Below the pieces are notes generated by a model, which worked only from the letters and a program-made list of their open reading frames with translations, searched no databases and was not told the DNA's origin. This document shows, one piece after another, positions 28,723-40,593 of a stretch of DNA of 64,000 bases (position 1 is its first letter; every line of letters starts with the position of its first letter). This DNA comes from Scatophagus argus (Eukaryota > Chordata > Actinopteri > Scatophagidae), in assembly GCF_020382885.2 (NCBI RefSeq), contig NC_058499.1, forward strand, positions 17,097,872-17,161,871, read 5' to 3'. Both the position numbers and the translations under genes were made by a program.

Positions 28723-31700
28723 ATGGACCTTGGTTCAGAGAAAATACAACGGATTCTTTCCAAGGTTAGTTATTTACAAGCTGACCACCTTCGAAAAGTT
28801 AGAAGTTAATGCTGTTAAGGTTATGGTTTAGGTGTCAGTGCCGGCTAGCAGAGAAGGCTAGTCCGTGTAAGATGCTGTGAACTGGTTTAACCAGCTCTGT
28901 TACTTAACATATTCTGGGGAAAATACGCTAAAATAGAATACAATGTCAGTCGAAAGCCAGTTATTTTTCCAAACAATTAAACGATGGGAAGATTATTGAT
29001 GAATAAAAAGTATCACTGCCTATCTTTGATTCATTAAGTTATTGCTAAGACGAACCATAGAGGTGTCCTACTTCCCCCTCCTGCTGTCATCCTATTCATC
29101 AACGGCTGCTTATGAAGTAACCAAAAAAAACAGAACAACATATATAGTTTCAGTGTTGCCTGTGAACCGGACCAGTATACTGGACAGCAGTGTAATATTA
29201 TTTTGCCTTGATTGATTTCCAGAATTTTTTTTGAAGTTGAAGTTAAAAAAAAACATGAACACATACACACATACAGACGTTGATACACTGTGTAAACGCC
29301 TTCATCTCACCAACCTCTGATTGGTCTCTCTTTTTACCTACGGATATCAGTACAAGTTCCGTGATGTTGCTATTGAGGAGCTGCAGAAAATCCATCGCAT
29401 CTTCCCTGGGATGATACCATCCACAGGCACATACAGTGAGTTTTTCTCGGAAACACACACACTTCATTCATCTTCAGCAGACCTCTACACATATCACATC
29501 TTTTTCTTGCTGAGAACTGACTGCTTATGTTCTCATTTCCAGCATTTACTGACAGCACCCAGAAAGATCTCCTGAAATTAATTGGTAACCTCCCTGTTCA
29601 GTATGAAGGTAAGTCTGACCAGAGACTGGCCCAAGACTGGGAGAAAGGGATTCATGTTATGTGAGCCCATTATTATGTGCTCATGACAGCTCTCTGTCTT
29701 AAGGCCGCTCCTACAACTTCCCTGTCCAGCTGTGGCTGCTGGACTCGTTCCCCTTCACTCCTCCCATATGCCTCCTGAGGCCGACCTCTAACATGGTCAT
29801 CAGAGAGGGCAAGCATGTTGACGCTCGAGGACGGATGTTCTTGCCAGGGCTGCACAACTGGGATTATGTAAGGCTTTAAATTTTTTGAGTGAAATTTAAA
29901 ATTGCACAGATGAGGTTGTGAGGTGTTTTCATAAGTCTTTTCTTCTTCTTCTTGTCTTTTTTGTTTTGGTAACAGCCCAAGTCCTCTGTTGTGGGTCTTC
30001 TGAATGAGATGATTGCCAAGTTTGAGGAGGATCCTCCACTGTCCGCAAAGACCACAGGAGATAATAAAGACCCCCATGACCTGCTGGCTTTTGTCTCTAA
30101 CTTGCAAATCAATGATGGTGCGTCACATGATACGCAGCTTTGCTGTTGACGACCAACAATCAGATAAGTGTATGCTATTCTTAGCTTAACTCGTCTGTTT
30201 CAGGTGGAATCAAACATCACGATAAATCAATCAAGAAAGTCTCAGTTATTGGGGGAGGAGATTTAGGAATGGCATCAGTGATGAGCATTTTATCAAAGGT
30301 AATCCAATCTACAGGCAACCTTTTTATAATATGTCAGAGATTTTAATTGACATTGTATATTTTACCAGCTTGTGTTAAAACATCAAATTTTTGTTCTCCT
30401 AAATTTCATCCAGTGTAAATTGGATCAACTTGTTTTTATTGACATCGCTGAGAGTTCCACCAAGGGCGGCAGCACAGATCTTGAGATTTTCAGTCTGCCT
30501 AAGGTTGAGGTATCCAGAGGTACGTCACTTTCTGCACTGTCACATGGTAATGTAGAAGTGCCTCTTGGCTGAGTCATCACTGATGTCAGATTGTTTCAAA
30601 GGTAGCCGACTGTCATTGTGCTTAGCAAGCCCTGTCCTTGATTTGATGACTCATCTCTACAATAGCAAGCATTGAGTGAATCCCAGCCAGCTGCTGAGCC
30701 TCGTCAGGAGGATGATACAAAACAGCGTATCCATCAGGGTTTAACTGAGAGGTCTGCTGTTACATGTGTACAGGATTTAATCACTGATGGCTCTCCTTTG
30801 TTAGATTTGTCAGCCTCAGCTGGCTCCACGGTCATCGTGGTGACTGCGAACTCATGGAGCAGTGAGCAGTCTTACGTGAGTGTGGTTCAGACTAATGTAG
30901 ACTTGTACAGAGGAATCATCCCAAATCTGGCGCGTCTCAGCCCCAATGCCATGTTGATCATCGCTTCACAACCAGGTCAGTGCTTCAGGAGAAGACACTT
31001 TCTCTGAGGAATGGACCACTCTGCTCATTAACATATGACATATTCCCAGCTTTGTTCTCTTTCTCGTTCAATTCCAGTGGACATCATGACCCATGTTGCC
31101 TGGAGGCAGAGTGGCCTACCGCCGACACGGGTGATCGGAGCGGGGTGTAACTTGGACTCAGAGCGACTAAGTCACGCCCTGGATATTAATCTGAACACTC
31201 ACAAACCAGCCTGGGTCATAGGAGAGCTTTCAGAGAACAAAGGTGAGCCAGAGGGACTCAGTTAGATTTGAATATGAAGGCCTCATCATGAATGTCTGCT
31301 CTTCCACTCATTACGCAAATCTACCATCTCCTTCTTTCCACTCTCACACGTTGTCTTTTCATTGGTTGTTCATCTGACTATTGATGCCGCTGCGCCTGCT
31401 AAGTGCATGCATTCCTTTCGTTCTCGACTTTGTAAATGATGCACATGATTGAGCTTGTCTGTATTTGTCTTGCAGTTGCTGTGATGGGAAACACTGGGCT
31501 GAGCTCCAGTGCGCAGCCAGACATCGCATCAGGAACCAGCTCTACCAAACCACTGTTAGACAGGTACTGGCATAAATTGGCCTGACCAAAACTGAAGGAT
31601 TTATTTGTTGTTGAATTATCTTTATCTGATCACAGGTGCTGTTAAATAAGTGTTAGAAATTTAGAGAATCAGCTGAAATTTGAAAATGTAATACCTAATG

Positions 31701-32448
31701 TAATGTAATCACCTTTCCTTGATCGTCCTTCGCCAGTTTATGGGTTATGCATTAAAATTTAAAGTTTGAAAGTACACATTCTTCTGTGCTTGCAGAGCGT
31801 TTGAGATCATGAAGAATCGAGGCCAGCGGTCATGGTCTGTGGGTCTGTCCATTGCTGACATCACAAACAGTGTCCTGACAGATAAGAAGAAGGTCCACTC
31901 TGTCTCCACACTGGCTCAGGTAGAACCACCAAGTGTCTTGTATCTGAATGATTGTTCCCAGTGTTGTCATGTGCTGTGCTGCACTTAATTTATTTTACTT
32001 TACTTTTGAGTGTATGAACTCAGTAGCATCAATGCATGACCATGAGGTTAAGGTGAGGTCGTCTCAGTCAGTCGTAGGGCTGACAATTTCCTTGCTGTAT
32101 ACATTTTAAAACTTTTGTTTCAGGTTGTTAAGGCAATGACACAGGAAAAGCAAATAAAAGTTAATCTTACTATTACAGTATGAAATGAACTGCACCTTCC
32201 GCCTTTTGCATACATGACAAACTGTGCATTTATTCAATTTCATTGATCATAAAAGATGTAACTGTATTCTTCCTTTGCTGTAGAGCTGGGGTGGCATAGG
32301 TGCCGAGGTGTTTCTCAGCCTGCCGTGCATCATAGGATCAAACGGTTCCACACGCTTGGCTGGAGTGTCCCTGGGACAGGAGGAAGATTCCAAACTGAGG
32401 AACAGTGCCACCTCCCTTTCTAACCTCATGAGTCAGCTCACAATATGA
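28723..32448 (+). CDS. uevld: UEV and lactate/malate dehydrogenase domain protein
   Basis: Twelve exons join in frame: 28723-28764, 29351-29435, 29543-29608, 29704-29867, 29976-30117, 30204-30298, 30414-30519, 30805-30975, 31078-31242, 31476-31563, 31796-31919 and 32284-32448 (TGA). The product is 470 aa; human UEVLD is 471 aa. Residues 1-145 are a ubiquitin E2 variant domain ([14 protein letters not shown], then LPGLHNW) with no catalytic Cys at the E2 position, as in TSG101. Residues about 175-470 are an LDH/MDH-like fold: Rossmann loop VIGGGDLG (181-188), [12 protein letters not shown] and NLDSER, which keeps the Asp317 and Arg320 pair. The LDH motif GEHGD is GELSE here, so the catalytic His is Leu341 and dehydrogenase activity is unlikely. 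The family is thought to link ubiquitin binding with an LDH-like module. Confidence 0.97.
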
Positions 32449-32975
32449 GTTTGCACTCGCAGTTTTGGCTTAACTGACCAGTCTGGGAACAGCAGGTGCT
32501 CACTGACAGGGCAGTTTCACAGCCAACACACCCACAGCAGATGGACTGAAGTTATGGACAAAACTGCTGTCCTAAATATGCAGAATTTAATCAAAAGACT
32601 TGTTTCTATATTGCCACTGGATACTGTGTATTAACCATGGGTGAAAATAATCAGATATATAAATGTGCAAATTGCATTTTTGTAATTAAATGTACCAGAA
32701 CTGAGATGTTTTTCTCTTTTGTCTCATACAAAATCTACAATCTGGAACATGTTACATGAATGCCCTGTGATATGTTTTTTGAAGAAGTTATATTTTTATA
32801 AGAGCTCGAGTAAAATTTGGCCTGCACTACTTTTACCTAAGATGGATGTGATAATTCTAATTGTTATTGCATTAACCTGTTATTTAATTCCTTTAGAGAA
32901 AATCAGGGTGTTGGCAGATGAAGTGTCAGACATGCAGTACAGGGTGCTGGTGCTGAGTTAAAACACAAATGATTA

Positions 32976-32981
32976 AATAAA
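32976..32981 (+). terminator. Candidate uevld poly(A) signal
   Basis: AATAAA about 530 nt after the uevld stop, followed by T/G-rich sequence. Confidence 0.55.
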
Positions 32982-34910
32982 GGTCTGTATATTTTGAGGG
33001 CTTGCAATGTTTAATGACAACATGAAAAAGCTGTCTGAAATGCCTCTCTATTTAAATGTTCTTTGCTCTCGTTTTGTTTACTTTGTGTGAAATACTTGCT
33101 CAGCTAGACCCTAAGATACATACAGTAAGACTACACGAATTTGTGGGTGTGCAATAAATACCTGAAACCATATGTACATCGTCTCTGTGTGTGGGAAGAC
33201 AACAGACAACTCAAGGTTTATGTCTTTATAAAACTCATATAAGTAGCTGCGTAAATGTACACAAGCTTTGGTCTGAGCCCCAGCATCACTGATGTCAATC
33301 AGACCCATAAAAGGAGCAGTGGTGTGTCAGTGGTGGTGAGGTTACACAACTACAAATACTCCAGCAAGACAGACTTGTGCAGTGACGAGACCAAAGTTCA
33401 TGAACGACTGCAAAGCATCCATTAACATCACTCTTTAAAATGAAAATAGTTTTTAGCAGTAACCTTGTACTTCATTAGATAACAACTGAATACTTGAGGG
33501 AAATGCAAAACCTCTTAGTAATGACAAAGATCAGTGCAACAAACAAAACTGATGTTTAGACACAGCATATAATGTAATATATAACTGAATGAAACCACAA
33601 CATAAACATGTTTGACTATTAGGTCCTTGTACAGTATATTATGACTCAACTTCTATTTCTCAAAGACTTCTCCTCTGACACCACAGTCACTGTCATCAGC
33701 TCTAAAACATGACTGTGCACATGAAAGAATTTAGCTTTGATCCACTCACTTCCGTCCCCAGTGTCCGTCCTTGGATTTTTATCTCTAGCTTACTTTATCA
33801 TTTGACATCTTAATGCAGAAATGACTATGTGCACATTGATAAATACATGCAGGTAAAATTTATGACAGGATCAGGACTCGTCTTTCCAAAAGCCTCCTTA
33901 AACACAATTACGGTCGAGCTGTAAAACATCTGACCACTAGATGGAGCTACTCCTCATAAATATTGTGACCAGGACTTTTGCTGTAACTCAGCACTGTGCT
34001 GGCAATATGTTGAATTAATCAAATCTTACTGTTCTTAGTCTTATACTTCCACCTTATTTAACCATGATACATGCATGTATATACACATGAAACAGTACAT
34101 ATCACTGTGAAATCAAGTGTCAGACAAACAATCCATTCGTTTAAATTGGTAGCATCCTAAAAAAATCCTGTATTAAATAAAAAAAGCAGCAAAATACCCA
34201 CAGAGTACCCACTGCCGTGTGCCTGGGGAAAAAAATGACCTGGCTGGGCTTCATGTGAATGAAACTAGCTTAAGTATTTACCTCAGTGGAAAAAATGCAC
34301 CACATGTCCCCGTTGCTGGTTGGTTATAATTTTTCTTTTTAAAGTTCGCATGCAAGCTGCTTTGGTGCAACCCAATTTAGTGGGCCTTTGTTATGTTAAG
34401 TATTAACCTGAAGATACAGAAAACGAACAGAGAGATAAAAAACAGCTGCTCATTTCAGTGGGACAAACTGTTAAGATGTGTGAGCCAGCTCACAGTTTAT
34501 CATAAATACAGTATTAATGTAAAGGCTTTGGGTGCTTTAGCAAAGATGTCCTTACTTTGTAGCCTCAGAAGCCCTTGTGTTAGAGTTGCTACCATCAGTG
34601 CTCTGCAGTCAGGTTAAGACACTTAGTTGGAACAAACTGGAGATGAAGCAATGGTGAAACATGCAGCTGTTATTCGATCACCTTATTTCTGTGTAGATTT
34701 CTCATTACCATCCAAAGAACTGAAAATAAAATCTGGTCTGATACACCAACAAGAGTAGATGAGTTAATAAACCCACATTTTGTGCAAACAGTAAGTTTTA
34801 AATACAAACTGACACTTAGAAAAGTTAACTGCCCTTGCAAAAAGGGTGCAAGTATCACAGAAATTTGAACATATCAGTGAAAAAAAGTCCTTTCTCATAC
34901 CCACAAACAG

Positions 34911-34912
<2 letters not shown>

Positions 34913-34940
<28 letters not shown>
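34913..34940. repeat. (AC)n microsatellite
   Basis: About 14 AC units, just beyond the usp6nl stop codon, so probably transcribed in its 3' UTR. Confidence 0.95.
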
Positions 34941-34945
<5 letters not shown>

Positions 34946-35032
34946 ATAGCTACTGGCCTTTCACCTCTTCATTGGCTTTGAGTATGAATCATACTGGCAT
35001 AATCATTAACACTTGAATGGTAGTTGGAAACT

Positions 35033-38000
35033 TCAAAAGGTCACTGATTTGGGAAGTTGCTGTCCACCTGGAGGCATCCTGCAAAAGTCTGGGCTTGATC
35101 GAACCAAGGGTGCCCCTACCACCGACTGTCCTGGGGACCTGGAATAGCCGGGGGGAGACCCGGTGTACAACAGCGGTGCTGGAAAAGCAGAATGGTTCCT
35201 GGGGCCCCTAGAGAAAGGCTTAGAATACCCAGGTGAGGTGGCTCTGTTAGTATCTGAGCAGCTAGTAGCAGTGCATTGGAGAGGAGAGAGTTTGTCTGCA
35301 AAACCTGGTGGAGGAGGGGGTATGATGGAATCCTTCACCCAGCTGTCCTCTCCTTCATATTCTGGCTCACGGGGCAAACTGGGGAGAGCGCACGGTGAGG
35401 GAGGACCAGGAGAAGATGAAGAAGGGATGAACACAGGAGGTTGAGGCAGAGGGTAGAGAGCAGGGTCATAGTCTCTGCCAGTGTTATGTTGAGGTTTGTG
35501 GCGCATGCTGGGAATTTCCTCAGGCGTGGAGCCCAGTAGCCTCTCCAGGTAACGGTCGTCTTCATCAGCCTCAGAAAGGTTGTCATACTGGGAAGTGTTG
35601 GAAGGCCGTCGGTCTCCCGCGGTCACTGGGACATAGAGCGAGACGGGGAACTTGGTTGGCTTTGGAGGAGGAAGTCTGGGAGAGCAGGACAAAGATGGGT
35701 TGAAGGCATGAGGAGATGAAGCCTTTGAGGGAGGAGGCTTTGTTTGTGTGACGCTGAGAGATGTGGGTGGTTTTAGGCATGACTTTGGAGATGGCTTCTT
35801 TGGAGTGACCAGTGGTGAGGCCGAGCGGGGGGAAGGAGAGCTGTGATTGGTCTCTGGGCCACTGCCTGGGTAGGGTGATCTCCTACCCAAAGGGCTTTGA
35901 TTGTTGTGCTCAGGATAAAAGAAAGGTGGAGGTGGCAGATCTGGAAGGTCCATGATCTCCTCCTCAGTCTGCAGGGTAAGAGCATCCAGAGCAGAGGGCT
36001 CATAGGGTGGAGGCCAATCCATGGGCTTTTCCTCTGTCTCTGAACCTTCAGGTTGATTCTCCTGTTTTCCGCCATCTTCGGTCTGGATAACCTCCGAAAG
36101 CGACTCCTTCACATCTCTGTCCAACCTGACCTCCAGACAGGGTTTACTCGCTTTTGGGGGTAACGGAGGTGCTTTACACGCCATTACAGGAGAGGGGGTT
36201 CCTTGTGTGTGGACTACAACTGGGTCAGGTGAAGGCAAAGGAGGGGTTCTGGAGTCCTGGGGCTCAGCAGGTGAAGGGGTCTGATGTAGGGCGGTGACAT
36301 CTTTTTGGTGGCCCTCTGCACTGGATTGGCTTTGGGGCTGCAGATTCATTTTGACCTCCAGAGAAGAGTCTGGCTGCAGAGGCAAAAGGAGAACTGGTCT
36401 CTCTTGACCCAGAGGTTTCTTTGGCAGCTCATCTGACTTGGCTAAAAAAAGAAATGGAGGATACAAAATTAATTGATGAAGAATGTATCAGACAAACATG
36501 TAAATGTAGCTTAAATGAATAGAAGAACACATCTGAACCTGGAGGTGGTTGGTCCAGCTTTTTACTGCGAAGCTCAGACATAGCAGCCTGTAACTGTTCA
36601 ATCACCAGATCATCGGGCAGGAAGAAAGAAACAGCCAGCTGCTCCTGGAGAAACTCCCTCAGGTCCTCTAACTGAAGCTTCTGCAGGCGCTCTGTTTGGA
36701 CACACACAACACAGAGGCAAGTTGACTCATAGAACGGGGTATGAAAAGCCATGAGGTTACATGTCAGGTAACTTTAGCAAACCATGATATAAATAGCATT
36801 GCTAAAGACAGTACTTTGAAGCATACACTGAGTAAAAATTAAGAAATGTCAAAAGAACTGTTTTGCAAGAATTCAACCAATGTGCTGAGGCTATGCTCAG
36901 ACAAGCAACCAATAAAAAGTCAGCATTTGATTCTTCTCCACAGCAACCGGCCACTTGCATTATGTAAGCCATCCAGTTAGGAGGCAGCTGAGCGCGAGGC
37001 AGCATGCAAAGTAATCCACACACTCACTGGTATGGCAACAGCAGCCTTGGCCGGATCTGAGCTGGTTTGACTCTCTTAGCACGACACGGAAGACAGTGTT
37101 ATCAGTCTCATACTCACTCTTGTGTAACTTGAATGTTGTATAAGCCATGGCATTTAACATCTTCTCTCCCTCCAATATGTAGATGTCCCATAAACGCAGG
37201 GTGAGGGTGAACGGGGTCTGTTATGTAATACACATAGCAGCAGAGACTTAGTTTGAAAAAAAAAAAATAAGAAAAGCACTTTAGATGTGGTTGTGTGCTC
37301 AAAGATAAAAGCAACAGAATGGTTATACTGATTTGTGGCTGAGTTTAAATGCAGAATACATCTGGGAATAGATATAAACAGGGAAGATCTGGAGATGGAG
37401 CATTCGTGCAGCTCTTGTTCTTCAAGGGGATCCAAACACTCACTCTCTCGATGAAGCACTGCAGAAACCATTTGGTGGTGTAAATCCCCGTTGTCATCTG
37501 CTCCTTTTCCTGTGGGGTGTGAATTAATGAGAAATAAGTCTCTATGGGAAGTCACTCCTCACAATCTGTTCTCAATAGTAAATCTCACTTTCCAAATAGT
37601 TCAAATTCTTAGACTCGCAACAACATTCTGAACATGTGGCCTTTTGGAGCATAAATTAAACAATTGAGGAGAAATGACCCAAATAGATTTTCTCAGCAAT
37701 CCATTAGCTCCATGTTTCTTTCATGGACAGAAAGCAGCGGCCATATACATGTACTTACTAGGTGTTTCTTCAGCTTTGGCAGCATTTTGGAGAGGATCAG
37801 CTCGTGGTGGGCTTGGAAACGCTGCAGCTTGGGAAATCCCGGGATGAAGAACCCTGACACACACAAAAATAAATGAATAAATAAAAATCAAAGGGTCGTA
37901 AATGTAGCGTGGGGATGGTAGAGACATGATATTAACACATGAAAAAGTATTCAACTTTGTAATGTGCTTCAATCACTTGCAAAAAAAAGGTGACATCACT

Positions 38001-39446
38001 TTCACTAAAATGAAGGCTGTGGTTTTATGCATTATGTTGTAGCAATATATAAGTATTTGTGTGGTGAGTTAAAATAATTTTAATTCAATTCATTTTAGAG
38101 GCATACGTGAAGTGGAACTGAAAACTGTTCTGTTTTTTTTAGCTTTTGACACTGAAGACATTTGTGCAAATCTTATGCATATTTAGTAATTTATGTGTAC
38201 ATTCACAAACCTGAGTGAGAACATACAGACTGAGTTACAGTTTCACAACTCATAGCTGCACATAAAATTAATCCTTTTTAATAAGAACTGTTGCGATACT
38301 TGATATCATAACATTAATCAGCTTGTGCTTTTTTTTTCTGTCTGTCTTCATTTCTTCCTGTCTCTCACCGTGCATGGCGTGCTTGCTGTTGGTGAGGAGC
38401 TGGGACAGAGCCCAGAAGGCATCTTCCTCATTCAAGTACATGAGCAAGATGGCAGCGATCTGACTCATCCCCTGGCAGTAGCTCACTTCCTGGTGGAACA
38501 CAGGAGAAGAGACAGGTTCAATTAAACAGATTGGGCAAATGAGAGGAATTATTCATAATTTAATAGAACACACACACAGACAGGGAGCACCTGAATGTCT
38601 GATGTGGTCTACAGGCAGACTATGGATGTGTTTGGTTATCCTGCACACGAGGAGATGCAGCTATGACATTATAAACACTTCTACCAAGGATTGTTCAAAT
38701 ATTTACTGTAGCCCAGCATACATTCACAGTAGTTTCATGTCTTCAGCCTGAATCACGGCTAACTTGACTCCACGATGATTCAATGATTTACACTGAGCAC
38801 ATCGCCCTTGGCTAGCACAGATACACAAAACCTGACACACACTTGGTATTTGTCCATATTAAGGCTGATTTATTGACGAGCTAGAAATGAACACTCCGAG
38901 GTATCCTTTCAAGGAAATACAGTAAATATAATTAGAGTTACACTGAGGTTAAAACACACATTCTCCACATTCTTCTCTCCCATCACATAGGCATAGGACA
39001 AACACACCCCCCACCCCTCTCTTCTTCTCTCCCTCTCCTCTCTCTTTCTCTCCTACTGACCCAGATTCTTCTGAGCAGTGTATGTGAGAAGAGGGGAAAA
39101 AGGAAAGAGGGAACTGAACAAGCCCATTTCCTCCAGCTCTGACACCTCTACCACGCAGGAACCCAATGTGAAAAACAGACTGTATTTGTGTGTGGCCAGA
39201 TGTAATGTACTGAACAAGTCTTGGATGGTCGTATTTCTATTCCTACCAGACTGTGCTTCAACAAGAACTAATACTGATGAATCTACATACACATGTACTG
39301 TGTTTTAGTGAATTTGTGCTGACACAGAGAATTATTCCTTGTTTGCAAAAGCCAACAGAGACAAACTCTGTCTTATGGTGGAGAAATTACCAAGGGATTT
39401 AGAGGCACTTTAAAACATCCACAACTGCATTTCAAACACTTTAATA

Positions 39447-39480
<34 letters not shown>

Positions 39481-40547
39481 AACGCAAAGACAGATTACAG
39501 TTGTTTCTTAAATGAAAAAAGGATGAAACTGTCTGGCTTAGGCTGTCATGAGAACTGAACACTTGAGCTGGACAAAAGGGCTCATTTGCTGTTTCCCTGA
39601 TTGTTAAATGACACGGGAAAGGGGAACTTATCCCAACAGTCTAAGAGGTGAGCAAGGATGTGGGTTTGTGGTTATATTGTTACACTGTGTTTCTGTACAT
39701 TCAGTCACAGCCACACTCATAAATAAAAGATCTCACCCAAGGCTCTGAACACGGACGAAAGTGCTTGGCCTGTTCTTTGCTGCGTGGAACACACTTGATG
39801 GACTTGCAGCTGTTGCGCCACTGATGTGCTGCTTTTGTGCCAGTATACACAATATCCTTCACATTACGTAACACATACATCTACAGTATACACACAAACA
39901 CACGGTGATAACTTACCGTGTTGTAGACCGAGTATGCTGCAAGTACGTTAAACAGTGCCTGCTGCCTAGAAAGGGAACAGAGAAGCCAAGAGTTATGACA
40001 AGGATGTGGTTCCTCAGAAACAATCAAGCTAGAGAGTGTCAGTGAAACAGTATGACAGACTATGGTTTTGGAGTTTTAAAATGAAAATTCCCCAAAACCC
40101 ACACAAGTAATATTTCTCAACCACCTCATTATTAAATTAAGTCCATCAATCAGCAGACAGATTCAAAACAGCAGCAAATATTTCTGTGGGGGGCTGGCAA
40201 ACCCCGGCTGCATTATCTCATGCTGGTAGTGTCTGTATAACTGTGTGTGTGTGTGTGTTTATGTCTATCTCCGTGCGCGCAAAGTCAGTCTCTCACCCAG
40301 TAGTATTAATGAAGGGCATGTGTAAGAGGACTTCTCTAATCTATCGGTGCTGTTCAGAAAAAAAAGGCAGTTTTCCAGAATTAAGGGATCAGTAAGGTAA
40401 GCTATAAAAACACAATATTTTCTATTTTCATCACGTGCTTTCTTCTACAGCATGCTGCTTTCTATCCAGTTTCTAAACCACAGGGTTCTGTGTGGCTTAT
40501 TACATCTGAAGTCTCAATGGTTTCACGCAGCAAACATAAGGCAGCTG

Positions 40548-40593
<46 letters not shown>

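Larger units (their letters stand above)
32449..35032. other. Convergent 3' UTRs of uevld and usp6nl
   Basis: uevld (plus) and usp6nl (minus) face each other here. A plus-strand AATAAA at 32976-32981 probably ends uevld. For usp6nl, minus-strand ATTAAA-like signals lie near 33010, so its 3' UTR could be about 2 kb and nearly touch that of uevld. No coding exon is seen. Confidence 0.55.

Noticed and set aside
39450-40592. Regularly spaced simple repeats considered as a CRISPR-like or satellite array
   Set aside because: They are separate microsatellites without spacers or a higher-order unit, in a vertebrate intron.
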